A stretch of DNA of 29,832 nt from CAYRJA01 sp964424455 (GCA_964424455.1 CAYRJA010000032.1:1-29832), one strand, 5' to 3'; counted from the first letter of the stretch, positions 1-9,182 are shown. Numbers and translations are program-made. The notes: generated by a model from the sequence alone, not told the origin.

Positions 1-24
1 TTTTTATACCCACTTAAAGTTTGA

Positions 25-477
25 CTATCAATTATTTTAGACCCGAAAGCCCTGGCTACTTATCCGGTATCAAAAGCAGGTGACAGCGTTTCGTTGGCAT
101 TTGGCTTAATTGGCGCCAGCACTTATTTTGCTCATTTAGGTAGTAATTTTATTGTTGATGATCTCTCCTTTGGCGCAGCAGGACCAACCGGCACAGACAA
201 GTTTATGCAGGACGGAAATATTTCATTGGAACATCGTCAACCTAATCCGGCAGTTGGCAGAACGAATATCATCTATTCACTTTCCACTGCTTCTTCTGTA
301 ACACTTGAAGTATTTGACCTGTTAGGCAGAAAGATAAAAACAGTAGTAAATGAACATCAAACCCCCGGAAGATATAAAGCCATATTAGATGTTACAGATA
401 TGTCCGCCGGCAATTACTTCTATCAAATGACGGCATCGGGTGCTGTACTGACGGATAAGTTAGTGGTTGTAAAATAA
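25..477 (+). CDS. C-terminal fragment of a T9SS-secreted protein (type A sorting domain), broken at left edge
   Basis: Only the end of the protein is present. The reading frame is open from 25 but is preceded by an in-frame TGA at 22-24, and it has no credible start: there is a TTG at 94, and the first ATG is near 207, too late for a signal peptide. The first part ends in the pattern FIVDDLSFG, typical of a beta-sandwich domain seen just before the sorting domain in Bacteroidota secreted proteins. The last ~75 residues are a type A T9SS sorting domain: QPNPAVGRTNIIYSL, then a VFDLLGRKI-like strand, ending in KLVVVK. Such proteins are normally secreted and attached to the cell surface. Another frame at positions 2-37 reads plausibly as the upstream continuation (YTHLKFDYQLF), so a frameshift near 35-40 is likely, either real or a sequencing error. 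The sorting-domain call is firm; the identity of the full protein is unknown. Confidence 0.75.
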   Translation, partial: LSIILDPKALATYPVSKAGDSVSLAFGLIGASTYFAHLGSNFIVDDLSFGAAGPTGTDKFMQDGNISLEHRQPNPAVGRTNIIYSLSTASSVTLEVFDLLGRKIKTVVNEHQTPGRYKAILDVTDMSAGNYFYQMTASGAVLTDKLVVVK

Positions 478-499
478 TTTAGAGCGGGTATTCTGACAG

Positions 500-3253
500 T
501 TACTTTCTCTTCAATCGCGGAATCAGTTCTTTTCCAACCACTCCAAAAAACAAAATCAATATCAGCAACGAACTGGCTAATGCTACTTTTTCTCCAACGA
601 AGTAAGACTCCGGCTCAAACTTAAATTCAATTTTGTGCTCGCCCGCAGGAATTCGCATGGCACGCAGCACATAGTTGACACGGATGTGCGGTTTTTCTTT
701 TCCATCAACAAATGCTTTCCAACCATTACCATAATATATTTCAGAAAACACTGCCAATGCTTCATGCGAAGCCTTGCTTTCATAAACTAAATCATTCGGC
801 TGATAAGAAATCAGTTTAATGGTGCGGTTGGAATCAGGTGTTACAGTATATCCCTTCATATAATCCTCAAACCGTTTATCAATTATGGCATCTTTCCGCG
901 GATTGAAGTCATAGAAGTTTTTAACTATAAAGAATTTTTCCGAAGCTCCTTTTGATTTTGTTGTAACATATCTTTCAGTTGTTGCATTTTTATTTACCCG
1001 CTCTGCAATTCCGAATGTATCGCTCATTCCTAAAAACATAGGAAATGATGATACATCAACATCTGCTGTATCCACTTTTATTTTATCATGATTGCCGATG
1101 GTAGCAACTGTAACACTTTTATTGTTTACAGTAAAGCTGCTTCCGTCCAGCATCTTCATTTCATACATGTTGCCGATGTGATTCATTTCTTCATCTGCGT
1201 TAGCAACAAATATTATACTGTCAGGAAACCATGCATTACCTACTGCAGAAGAATTCTGGCGAACTTGTGTTGCGCCTTCTTTCCCTGTCGGTATAATAAG
1301 ATACTTCGTATTCAGCATATCAATTACACCAGCGCTTTGTTTTGAAATCTGATTTTCTATTAACTCCTGATAACGGCGAAGTTTTGCCGCATGATAGCCC
1401 CCAACTGATTTATGAAAGTAAGAAGTGCGTGAGTCATTAAAAGTATTGGTGGCATAATTCAGCACCCGGTAATCCAGTGATTTATCTCTCAGGATTTGTT
1501 CGTCTGCCTGAGTAGGATTGTAGTGTGCATCATAATCACTTTTATTTACAAAATCATTGTCGTTCAAATACCGTTTCCCTACAAAAAACATATCTGCAAA
1601 AACAAGTACGACCGTTCCATAGAGTAACAGATTCTGTTTTATCCTGTTCAAGCAAAAGAGCCAGATGAGTCCGCCACTCAGCGAAATAAAAATCAGTGAG
1701 CGGAGTGCATCCATTCTCATCAGACTTTTTCTGTCTTCCGTTAATGACTTCACTAACCAATCAGGAAATTGCTGGTCTGTACGACTGCCAAAATCAAAAA
1801 ATGCAGAACCCAGGACTACGAAGAACAAGCAAAGCCCGCCTACGATGTAAAGCGTAGTCTTCACTTTTTTTATTACTTCCTTCGAATCAAATTCCCCTGT
1901 TACAATTTTTGCAAGCGTCAGGAAAGCAAGAATGGGAAAACAAAGTTGTGGTATCACTAATGTCATTTCCACTGTGCGGAACTTGTTATATGCCGGGAAG
2001 TATTTAAAGAACAAATCGTTGAACCAAAAAAAGTTATGCCCCCACGACAGCATGATGCCCAGCACACTCGCACTGAACAACCACCATTTCAGCTTTCCCT
2101 TCAACAAAAACATTCCGAGTACAAAAAGAAAACAAGTGATTGCGCCAAGATATGCAGGACCGGAAGTAAACGGTTTATCGCCCCAGTACAGAGGCATCTG
2201 ACTCAGATACTGCTGCAACTGTTCACCCGTTGCTCCTTGTGCCTCTAAAGCTTTTGCTGTATTTGAATTTTCACTTAATCTTTCATCGGATGAACCGCCG
2301 TTGAATCCGGGAATAAGCAAGGTGAAAGTTTCCATTTTCCCTTCACTCCATCCGAAGGCGTAGTCTTCATCCAGCCCGCCCTTCGACTGAGTGTTTGAAG
2401 ACAGTTCTGATTTACCACGAATGGTTTCTGCACCATATTCCGATGTTGACCATAACAAAGAAAGATTGGACAGCACACCAAGCAATCCGCACATTATCAG
2501 AAGAGCAACCGAAGTGAAAAAATGTTTCCACTGCTTGTTGGAGATGGTTGAAATAAATTCTGTAACACCCAACACCAGCAGGACAATGAACAGGTAATAA
2601 GTAATTTGAAGGTGGTTTGCCCTGATTTCAAGTGAAACGGCAAGCGCTGTAACAGCCGCTCCGAGTAAATATTTTTTTCTATAAAAAACAAGCAGTACGC
2701 CTGCAAGTACCATAGGCGCATATCCCAACGCTCCCATCTTTGAATTGTGCCCGGCAGTAAGAATGACCAAATCGTAAGTTGATAATGCAAAAGCAACAGC
2801 GCCTGCAATACTCAGCCATGGATTTACACTCAGAGCAATCAGCAGTATATAAAATCCAAGTAATGCAATAAACAACAACCGTGAAGGATGAGGAAAACCA
2901 AGCGACAAAACTTTATCAATATAACGGGCAAGGTTTCCATAGTAATAAGTAGATATCTGGAATGCAGGCATGCCGCTGAACATTGAATTTGTCCAAAGCG
3001 CTTCCTCACCGTTGTGAGATGCTCTATAATCAGCCAGTTCTTTACTTGCTCCTTTCCCCTGTAAAATATCACCCTGGTTAATCACCTTATCGCCCGTTAA
3101 CATCGGGTTGAAATACAAAAAAGTAATCGCCACAAAAATCAAAATGGCAATTGCATGTGGAAGTATTTCCTGAGATAAACTTTTTTGTTGATTTGGTTTT
3201 TCAATTTTCTGTGATGAATGACCCTGATGTTTGGAAGTGTGTGGCTGTTTCAT
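500..3253 (-). CDS. YfhO-family multi-pass membrane protein
   Basis: A 917-residue integral membrane protein with a short polar N-terminus (residues 1-33, rich in Gln, Lys and His). About a dozen hydrophobic helices follow, the first near residues 34-50. A large soluble region lies at about 570-880, and a final helix near 890-910 precedes a basic tail (PRLKRK). The order of helices, then a beta-rich extracytoplasmic region, then a last helix, and the loop motifs SMFSGMPAFQ and TAGHNSKMGALGY, are typical of YfhO proteins in Bacteroidota. The family has a GT-C-like fold. In Gram-positive bacteria YfhO is implicated in glycosylating lipoteichoic acid; its substrate in Bacteroidota is unknown. 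The ATG at 3251-3253 gives the complete cytosolic N-terminus. The gene is convergent with the T9SS fragment only 22 bp away and shares a strand with the TonB receptor upstream. Family assignment is confident; the reaction is inferred. Confidence 0.9.
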   Translation of the reverse strand: MKQPHTSKHQGHSSQKIEKPNQQKSLSQEILPHAIAILIFVAITFLYFNPMLTGDKVINQGDILQGKGASKELADYRASHNGEEALWTNSMFSGMPAFQISTYYYGNLARYIDKVLSLGFPHPSRLLFIALLGFYILLIALSVNPWLSIAGAVAFALSTYDLVILTAGHNSKMGALGYAPMVLAGVLLVFYRKKYLLGAAVTALAVSLEIRANHLQITYYLFIVLLVLGVTEFISTISNKQWKHFFTSVALLIMCGLLGVLSNLSLLWSTSEYGAETIRGKSELSSNTQSKGGLDEDYAFGWSEGKMETFTLLIPGFNGGSSDERLSENSNTAKALEAQGATGEQLQQYLSQMPLYWGDKPFTSGPAYLGAITCFLFVLGMFLLKGKLKWWLFSASVLGIMLSWGHNFFWFNDLFFKYFPAYNKFRTVEMTLVIPQLCFPILAFLTLAKIVTGEFDSKEVIKKVKTTLYIVGGLCLFFVVLGSAFFDFGSRTDQQFPDWLVKSLTEDRKSLMRMDALRSLIFISLSGGLIWLFCLNRIKQNLLLYGTVVLVFADMFFVGKRYLNDNDFVNKSDYDAHYNPTQADEQILRDKSLDYRVLNYATNTFNDSRTSYFHKSVGGYHAAKLRRYQELIENQISKQSAGVIDMLNTKYLIIPTGKEGATQVRQNSSAVGNAWFPDSIIFVANADEEMNHIGNMYEMKMLDGSSFTVNNKSVTVATIGNHDKIKVDTADVDVSSFPMFLGMSDTFGIAERVNKNATTERYVTTKSKGASEKFFIVKNFYDFNPRKDAIIDKRFEDYMKGYTVTPDSNRTIKLISYQPNDLVYESKASHEALAVFSEIYYGNGWKAFVDGKEKPHIRVNYVLRAMRIPAGEHKIEFKFEPESYFVGEKVALASSLLILILFFGVVGKELIPRLKRK

Positions 3254-3433
3254 TTAAAGTGGTTTGCAAAAAAGCGTTGCCAAAATAGGGATATACCACC
3301 AATACACAAATATTACTCAAGTCAACCTCTTTAAATTATTGCTAAGAACGAATTAATCCAATCATTTATCACTATACGAATTGACAGATGCAGAAATAAG
3401 AATTGCGGATGGGACAAACTCAACCACACTCTA

Positions 3434-5800
3434 TTAAAATTCCACCTTATAACTCAATACGGGAATCAGCGGAGTCTGGTAGTAAGTAATGATTTTGTTT
3501 TTCTCTGTACTGAAATATTGTCCTCCTATATTTTTTCTGTTCGTTACATTCTGAATATCGAGCTGCCAGGTAGAAGTAAATTTTCTATGGTTGTGTTTCA
3601 GACTCACTCCGGCATCCAACCGGAAGTAAGCCGGACTCTGAACACTGAACGCTTTTTCTTCCTCATAAACCACAGTGTTTTCCTCTATTGATTTATTCAG
3701 ATCAATCGGAGTTCTGCGCATTCCTCCCATGTACAATATCTTAGTGTTGATACCGAATGTTCGGTTCTTTCCTTTTTTATTCCAGTCAAAATCTTTTCCG
3801 GCAGTAAGCGCATTTACATAATTGGTATTGAAACGGGTATTACGCTCCACACCATCCTGTGCCGTGTATTTTGCCTGATAAAGAGAAGACGAAAGCAGGA
3901 AGTAATAATGATTGCTTAAAAATTTCTCCAGCGTAAATTCAACTCCATAGTTTCTGCCGGTTCCTTTGTTCTGCAAAGTTCCCATATAATAATCATAGGA
4001 TTGGTTCAATATGGAATAAGTACTACCCCGCGCTGTGTCAATCGGAACATGGAACAATAACTGATAATAAAACTCCGTCTTTAACCGTAATTGTGGTGTG
4101 AGTAAGTAATCATAGGATACTACAAAGTGATTGGCTTTAGTAAACTCAAGATTTTTATTGGGAGTTGAAATATTTCCTTTTCCATCTTTTGCTTCACTGA
4201 AATAAATTCCCAGCGGCTGTATCTGACTCACTAATCCATATCCAAAACTGACAGATTGCTTCTTAGAAAACTCCCATCGTAGCGCAGCCCTCGGCTCCAC
4301 GGAAAATGTATGGTTCAAAAGCAGTTCCATATAATGTACTCCACCGGTAAAAGTAAGTTTCTCAACCGGGCGGTATTGCCACTCGTTGAATGCCTGTAAC
4401 AGATTAGTGGAACCACTGCTATTAATAAATTGCTCCAATGATTCAGTTGAGAAATTATAGTAAGACTGTTTCAGATTGTAACGGATGTTGGAAACAGTGA
4501 TACCGCTGCGCAATAAATGCTTAGCGTTGAACTTGTAGTTCAGCGTGGACATGAATGTGAGTTTCTGCTCTTCATATCTCTCATCAATACTCGGTATAAG
4601 ATTATATTCTTCGTTACAAAAGCTCATCTTATCTCCATTGGATGTTTTAGCTAAAGAAAGAGATGACCGTATATAAGTTTTTGGATTAATAACTAATGAA
4701 TGAGTAACTCCTACTGCTCCACTATTAGCAAAAAAACGAGAGTCATACTTCGTATCAATATTCTCCGCCCACAAGGAAGAATCTTTTTTTGCGTGCTGAA
4801 TATCTTTACTTAATCCTCCGAATCCAAACACACTGAAGTATCCAAACTTTTTTGCCGGAAGAAAAATATTAAAAGATAAATCCTGAAAGGTGGTTAAACT
4901 TTCATCGCCCAACACACCCATCTTCGATAAGATACCGAGGGTAGAATACCGGTAATTCACTAAGTAAGAGCCGTCATAATCCTTTGCAAATGGGCCTTCG
5001 GCAGCGAAGTCCAGACCAAGGACTCCGGCTTTCACAGTAAATTCTTTCTTCTCATTATTCCCCTTGCGTAACCTTAAATCAAAAACTCCTGAAAGTGCAT
5101 TACCATATTCAGCCGCAAAAGCGCCTGTAAGAAAATCGGAGTTTGACAAAACCTGTGCACTCAGAATAGAAACACCTCCGCCTGAGCTTCCTGCATTAGA
5201 GAAGTGATTGGGGTTGGGTATATCCACTCCTTCCATTCTCCAAAGCAATCCATTGGGTGAATTTCCTCTGATACTAATGTTGTTAGATCCATCGTCTGTA
5301 CTCACCACTCCGGCAAAAGAAGAAACCATCCTCCCCGGATCGTTTATGGCTGCTGCAAATTTCTGTGTTTCTTCTACTGAAAATGTCCGGGCGCTCACTA
5401 TAGACATTTCGTTCAGCGGCTTTTCTTTATGTGCATCGGCTGTTACAATTACTTCTTTACCGCTGATTACATTTTCCTCCATTTCAATATTCAGTACCGT
5501 TTCCTTGCCGGAGTTTACTGTAACATTCGGCAGAAAGATTTCTTTATATCCCAGATAAGTAATGTGAAGTGTATAAACACCCACCGGCACCTGCTCAATC
5601 TTAAAGAGTCCATTTATATCCGTAGTCGCTCCGATTAAAGGATTACTGCCGGCTATTATGACCGTTGCACCAATCATAGGAGTTTGAATATGCCGGTCAA
5701 CCACTGTGCCGCGCACGGTTTGTGTAATGGTTTGTGCAGAGGAAATAGCAGAGAAGAAAATAATTATGAGTGTTACAGGTATAGTTCTGAAATAAGTCAT
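3434..5800 (-). CDS. TonB-dependent receptor with carboxypeptidase-like N-terminal domain
   Basis: A 788-residue outer-membrane receptor. A signal peptide covers residues 1-22 (cleavage after SSA, before QTI). A CarboxypepD_reg-like beta-sandwich spans about 28-110 (GTVVDRHIQTPMIGATV, then GLFKIEQVPVGVYTLHI). The plug lies at about 130-245, with SIRGNSPNGLLWRMEGVDIP as its conserved loop and AEYGNALSGVFDLRLRKG closing it. The remainder is a 22-strand-type barrel ending in SYKVEF, a C-terminal aromatic as expected for Bam insertion. Such receptors import iron chelates, vitamins or oligomers using TonB/ExbBD energy. No SusD-like gene is adjacent, so this is not a classical polysaccharide-utilisation SusC, and the length is short for SusC. 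The substrate cannot be read from sequence. The ATG at 5798-5800 is directly upstream of the signal peptide. Confidence 0.93.
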   Translation of the reverse strand: MTYFRTIPVTLIIIFFSAISSAQTITQTVRGTVVDRHIQTPMIGATVIIAGSNPLIGATTDINGLFKIEQVPVGVYTLHITYLGYKEIFLPNVTVNSGKETVLNIEMEENVISGKEVIVTADAHKEKPLNEMSIVSARTFSVEETQKFAAAINDPGRMVSSFAGVVSTDDGSNNISIRGNSPNGLLWRMEGVDIPNPNHFSNAGSSGGGVSILSAQVLSNSDFLTGAFAAEYGNALSGVFDLRLRKGNNEKKEFTVKAGVLGLDFAAEGPFAKDYDGSYLVNYRYSTLGILSKMGVLGDESLTTFQDLSFNIFLPAKKFGYFSVFGFGGLSKDIQHAKKDSSLWAENIDTKYDSRFFANSGAVGVTHSLVINPKTYIRSSLSLAKTSNGDKMSFCNEEYNLIPSIDERYEEQKLTFMSTLNYKFNAKHLLRSGITVSNIRYNLKQSYYNFSTESLEQFINSSGSTNLLQAFNEWQYRPVEKLTFTGGVHYMELLLNHTFSVEPRAALRWEFSKKQSVSFGYGLVSQIQPLGIYFSEAKDGKGNISTPNKNLEFTKANHFVVSYDYLLTPQLRLKTEFYYQLLFHVPIDTARGSTYSILNQSYDYYMGTLQNKGTGRNYGVEFTLEKFLSNHYYFLLSSSLYQAKYTAQDGVERNTRFNTNYVNALTAGKDFDWNKKGKNRTFGINTKILYMGGMRRTPIDLNKSIEENTVVYEEEKAFSVQSPAYFRLDAGVSLKHNHRKFTSTWQLDIQNVTNRKNIGGQYFSTEKNKIITYYQTPLIPVLSYKVEF

Positions 5801-5891
5801 TATAAGTTTGATTTCTTATATGACAACTCAGAGATGAGTTACCCCTACATTAGAAGAAAATGATTTAAAGAATAGTTTGTTGCTGATAATC

Positions 5892-6383
5892 TCAGTTCTT
5901 CATATTTACATATTGCAAGGGCAGTCCGAAGTTCGCTTTCTTTACCCGTGAAATTACTGCCTGAAGATCGTCAATCTTTTTTCCTGTAACACGAACCTGA
6001 TCGTCCATAATAGATGCCTGAACTTTTAATCCGCTGTCTTTAATATCTTTTACAATTTTCTTAGCTGTATCTTTATCAATACCCTCTTTAATCTTAATAT
6101 CCTTCTTTACCATATTTCCTGCTGCATACAAATCTTTTCCAAAATCGAAACAAGCGGTGTCAATATGCTGTTTTACTGCACGCGCAATGATGATGTCACA
6201 GATTGCTTTAATGCGCATATCATTTTCAGTAATGATATGAATGTTAAGCTCTTTCTTATTAAACTCGATAGTAGTTTTTGAGCCGTGAAAATCATACCGG
6301 TTTATGATTTCTTTTCTTGCGGTATTTATTGCATTATCCATGCTCTGAGGATCTAATTGGCTGACGATATCGAAGGAAGGCAT
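5892..6383 (-). CDS. yajQ: YajQ-family nucleotide-binding protein
   Basis: A 163-residue cytosolic protein, the usual length for the YajQ (DUF520) family. It has the hallmark N-terminus MPSFDIVSQ and the segment INRYDFHGS near residues 27-35. Its C-terminal half carries VRVTGKKIDDLQ before the end of the second ferredoxin-like domain. Family members bind nucleic acids or nucleotides; a Xanthomonas homologue binds cyclic di-GMP and acts with a LysR-type regulator. Whether this protein binds c-di-GMP cannot be told from sequence. The gene follows a small membrane-protein gene by 14 bp on the same strand, so the two are probably co-transcribed. Confidence 0.95.
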   Translation of the reverse strand: MPSFDIVSQLDPQSMDNAINTARKEIINRYDFHGSKTTIEFNKKELNIHIITENDMRIKAICDIIIARAVKQHIDTACFDFGKDLYAAGNMVKKDIKIKEGIDKDTAKKIVKDIKDSGLKVQASIMDDQVRVTGKKIDDLQAVISRVKKANFGLPLQYVNMKN

Positions 6384-6397
6384 TATTGTAATTTAAT

Positions 6398-6940
6398 TTA
6401 AGTTTTGAAATTATTCTTGTTCAATCCTTTAATCCGGGTTATTCCGGGCGGAAGAGTTGAATTAAATCTTTCTGCTGCTTTAATAAACTCCTCAGTAAAG
6501 TTGAAAAATTCTATTTTATCAATTTCATTCGTGGTAAAATAAATTTCCTCTGAGGATTTCTTTAGCCGAATTCGGAAATAATTTTCTTCCTCACCAATAT
6601 TTATTTCACCAATGCTGTAGCTGAATATCATAGAAAACGGCAATATCCGTATTCCATCCTTTTCATCTACTTCCTTCAGTCCATTTTCATTTAATGTGCA
6701 AATAATTTTTATTTCTCCATTGGTACTGATAATTCGCCCAAGTTGATACAACAGGATGGTAATATCTGCAAGCAATATAAAAACAAATACAGATGTTCCT
6801 ATCCATCCGGGAATATTGCTTCGCAGCAATACTGAAATTGTAACTCCTATTACAAAAAGAAATAAAACGCCCTGCCACAATAACCGGAAAAATGTTTTCC
6901 GTAAATTAATCTTGTAAGCATGAATGGTGAGCGGCTCCAT
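6398..6940 (-). CDS. Small two-helix membrane protein of unknown function
   Basis: A 180-residue protein. Two hydrophobic helices lie near residues 20-40 (LLWQGVLFLFVIGVTISVLL) and 45-68. They are followed by a soluble, beta-rich C-terminal half (CTLNENGLKEVDEKDG, then YFRIRLKKSSEEIYF). This layout recalls YcxB-like/PH-like membrane proteins, but no specific family is recognised. I chose the ATG at 6938-6940. The longer frame begins with a TTG at 6979 and would add only 13 residues with no membrane-insertion signal. The gene lies 14 bp upstream of yajQ on the same strand. Function unknown. Confidence 0.7.
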   Translation of the reverse strand: MEPLTIHAYKINLRKTFFRLLWQGVLFLFVIGVTISVLLRSNIPGWIGTSVFVFILLADITILLYQLGRIISTNGEIKIICTLNENGLKEVDEKDGIRILPFSMIFSYSIGEINIGEEENYFRIRLKKSSEEIYFTTNEIDKIEFFNFTEEFIKAAERFNSTLPPGITRIKGLNKNNFKT

Positions 6941-7016
6941 TATTCTATTATAGTTTGGAATGTTTATAGTGTAGTTCAATCACAGCTTCTGTCTTTACAT
7001 TGCCTTCAATACATTA

Positions 7017-7271
7017 ATGAACAAGAAGATTATTCTTTCAACATTAGCTTCAACTCTTACTGCCTGCTCTATTGGGTGTATGAATAGTTGCAGGGATTAC
7101 TTATGCCTTAGGCATAAGGGCTTGGTAAAAAAATCTAATACAGACACTCTGGAGCGTCCCTTCGGGACGCAACAACCTTCTCGTTCAAGTTATTACCAAG
7201 CGTTTGCTCCTGCGGAGCAATATAATTGTTGCTGCAAATATTCATACACCCGCTCTATTCTCTCCTTTTAA
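7017..7271 (+). pseudogene. Doubtful 84-residue frame with lipoprotein-like start, overrun by hairpin repeats
   Basis: The first 17 residues (MNKKIILSTLASTLTAC) resemble a lipoprotein signal peptide with a lipobox-like LTAC. The rest of the frame runs straight through the hairpin cluster, giving a composition-odd tail with CCC and no recognisable fold. The frame is either fortuitous or the start of a small lipoprotein gene destroyed when the repeat arrived. I cannot assign a function, and it may not be translated. Confidence 0.25.
7100..7220. repeat. Cluster of three short hairpins nested with a 9-bp inverted repeat (REP-like)
   Basis: Three perfect stem-loops, each with a 3-nt loop: CTTATGCC/GGCATAAG (7100-7118), GCGTCCC/GGGACGC (7154-7170) and TTGCTCC/GGAGCAA (7204-7220). 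In addition GCTTGGTAA at 7120-7128 pairs with TTACCAAGC at 7193-7201, enclosing the second hairpin. Arrays of short tight-loop palindromes of this kind are typical of interspersed REP-like elements mobilised by REP-associated tyrosine transposases (RAYTs). No transposase gene lies in the window. Confidence 0.65.
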
Positions 7272-7288
7272 TTTGAAGAAGTTTGTGT

Positions 7289-7296
7289 TATTTTTG
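7289..7296 (+). promoter_or_regulatory. Putative Bacteroidota -7 box for the ETF genes
   Basis: TATTTTTG matches the Bacteroidota -7 consensus TAnnTTTG exactly. It would start transcription about 60 nt before the etfB ATG. No convincing -33 TTG element at the expected spacing is seen. Confidence 0.4.
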
Positions 7297-7363
7297 ACGC
7301 ACATTAATAAACATGCTCTGCAAAATTAAAAAATTGCAAGAGCGAAAGAAAAGAGAATAAATA

Positions 7364-8104
7364 ATGAAGTTTTTAGTTTGCATCAGCAAAGCCCCCGATA
7401 CCACTACCAAGATTTCTTTTACAGACAATAACACTAAATTTAATTCTGCACAGGTTCAATACATCATCAATCCTTATGACGAATGGTATGCACTGGTTTG
7501 CGCTATTGAGTTAAAAGAAAAAAATGGTGGAAGTGTTACAGTCATTAATGTCGGACTTCCCGACAATGAAGCCATTATCCGCAAAGCGCTTGCTATCGGC
7601 GCCGATGATGCGGTGCGCATTGATGCCGACCCTACGGATGCCTTTTTTGTAGCTGAACAGATTGCTCAATATGCCAAAGCAAATCAGTTCGACATTATTC
7701 TTTGTGGAAAAGAAACCATTGACTACAATGGATCCGAAGTGGGGGGAATGATTGCCGGATTTCTCGATTATCCTTTTGTTTCATTAGCTGAAAAACTGGA
7801 TATGGAAGGGAACAACGCAACTGTTGAAAGGGAAATAAGCGGCGGGAAAGAAATAGTAACAGTAATAGCGCCTTTTGTGCTGAGCGCTGCCAAAGGAATG
7901 GCGGAAGCAAGAATTCCGAATATGAGAGGAATCATGGCGGCAAGAACAAAGCCGCTGAATGTAGTTCCGGCATTTGCGTCAGAAAAGTTGACTTCGGTTT
8001 CTTCTTATGAATTACCAAAAGAAAAAGCAGGAGTAAAACTCATAAATCCTGAACATCCTGAAGAGTTAGTAGCGCTTCTGCATGATGAAGCAAAAGTCAT
8101 TTAA
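7364..8104 (+). CDS. etfB: Electron transfer flavoprotein, beta subunit
   Basis: A 246-residue cytosolic protein of normal length for EtfB/FixA. It starts MKFLVCISKAPDTT and has the AMP/nucleotide-binding alpha/beta fold: NPYDEWYALVCAIELKE at about 37-53, then a GLPDNEAIIRKALAIGADDAVRI block. The ETF-beta signature region near 170-195 reads KGMAEARIPNMRGIMAAR. EtfB pairs with EtfA to carry electrons from acyl-CoA and related dehydrogenases to the quinone pool through ETF:quinone oxidoreductase. The alpha-subunit gene follows after 43 bp on the same strand, as expected for an obligate heterodimer. No dehydrogenase or quinone oxidoreductase gene is adjacent. Confidence 0.97.
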   Translation: MKFLVCISKAPDTTTKISFTDNNTKFNSAQVQYIINPYDEWYALVCAIELKEKNGGSVTVINVGLPDNEAIIRKALAIGADDAVRIDADPTDAFFVAEQIAQYAKANQFDIILCGKETIDYNGSEVGGMIAGFLDYPFVSLAEKLDMEGNNATVEREISGGKEIVTVIAPFVLSAAKGMAEARIPNMRGIMAARTKPLNVVPAFASEKLTSVSSYELPKEKAGVKLINPEHPEELVALLHDEAKVI

Positions 8105-8147
8105 TAGTAACTGTTGAATCAATCAACGAATTAATCATTTAATAGAA

Positions 8148-9128
8148 ATGTCAGTTTTAGTTTTTATAGAAAGTACAAATGGAAAATTTAAGAAGCCGGC
8201 TTTTGAGGCGGTAACTTATGGTTCAAAAATCGGGAAGATGTTAAATGTAGAAACACATTGCATTGTAACAGAAGATATAGCCGAAGATGAATTGAAGCAA
8301 TTAGGAAATTACGGCGCTTCAAAAATCTGGAGTGTAAAGGATGCCCGCCTAAAAAATTTTGATGTAACACTCTATGCTAAAGTGATTGCAGATATTGCTG
8401 CAAAGTTAAATGCAAACACAATTATTTTTTCACTTACCAATACCAGTAAAGCTGTTGCTCCATACTTATCAGCAAAGATGAAAGCAGGATTAGTAGTAGG
8501 CGCTATTGCGTTACCGGTTATAAATGGTACAGAAATGACGGTGAAGAAAAATGTGTTTTCAGGTAAGGCATTTGCCAACTACACTATTCATTCTGCTACA
8601 AGAATTATCTCCATTCTTCCTAACTCCATAGCTCCTGAAACCACTGAGAATAAAGCAGGAGTTGAATCGTTCACTCCGGCTGTAACAGATGCAGATGTAA
8701 AAGTGAAGGTAAAAGAAACAGTAAAAGCAAGCGGTAAGCTCAGCTTAAGTGATGCGGAAATTGTTGTGTCCGGCGGTCGTGGAATGAAAGGACCTGAGAA
8801 CTGGGGAATGTTGGAAGAAATGGCAAAGATACTTGGTGCGGCTACTGCCTGTTCCCGTCCGGTGGCTGATACCAACTGGCGTCCGCATGAAGAGCATGTG
8901 GGACAAACCGGTTTGACAATCCGTCCGAATTTGTACATTGCTGTTGGAATCAGCGGTGCCATTCAGCATCTGGCAGGTGTGAACGGAAGTAAAGTGATTG
9001 TTGTAATCAATAAAGATGCAGAAGCGCCCTTCTTCAAAGCAGCAGACTATGGAATTGTGGGCGATGCATTTGAGGTAGTCCCTAAATTGAATGAAGCGCT
9101 GAAAAAATTTAAAGCATCACATAATTAA
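8148..9128 (+). CDS. etfA: Electron transfer flavoprotein, alpha subunit
   Basis: A 326-residue protein of the usual length. The N-terminal alpha/beta domain (1-190) carries FVLIES-like strand 1 (SVLVFIESTNGKFKK). The C-terminal FAD-binding domain is clear: VVSGGRGMKGPENW near 203-216, then ATACSRPVADTNWRP, GQTGLTIRPNLYIAVGISGA, and the closing INKDAEAPFFKAADYGIVGD block that contacts FAD. The protein binds FAD and forms the redox dimer with EtfB, whose gene lies 43 bp upstream. The downstream DUF151 gene is 54 bp away and may be read through. Confidence 0.97.
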   Translation: MSVLVFIESTNGKFKKPAFEAVTYGSKIGKMLNVETHCIVTEDIAEDELKQLGNYGASKIWSVKDARLKNFDVTLYAKVIADIAAKLNANTIIFSLTNTSKAVAPYLSAKMKAGLVVGAIALPVINGTEMTVKKNVFSGKAFANYTIHSATRIISILPNSIAPETTENKAGVESFTPAVTDADVKVKVKETVKASGKLSLSDAEIVVSGGRGMKGPENWGMLEEMAKILGAATACSRPVADTNWRPHEEHVGQTGLTIRPNLYIAVGISGAIQHLAGVNGSKVIVVINKDAEAPFFKAADYGIVGDAFEVVPKLNEALKKFKASHN

Positions 9129-9182
9129 ATTCTGCACTGAGTAAAAAACCATTTCATTCCACAGATTAGTAAAAGGTAAAGG

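Larger units (their letters stand above)
6941..7363. other. 423-bp gap without a confident gene
   Basis: The gap lies between divergent genes. It contains a weak lipoprotein-like reading frame (7017-7271), a cluster of three perfect hairpins enclosed by a longer-range inverted repeat (7100-7220), and the putative promoter of the ETF genes (7289-7296). Nothing else is recognised. Confidence 0.7.

Noticed and set aside
1088..2600. Several 60-100-codon plus-strand frames within the YfhO gene
   Set aside because: They have no recognisable domains and lie antisense to a full-length, well-conserved membrane protein, so they are shadows.
3434..5800. The TonB receptor as a SusC of a polysaccharide-utilisation locus
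   Set aside because: It is shorter than typical SusC, and no SusD, glycoside hydrolase or hybrid sensor gene is nearby.
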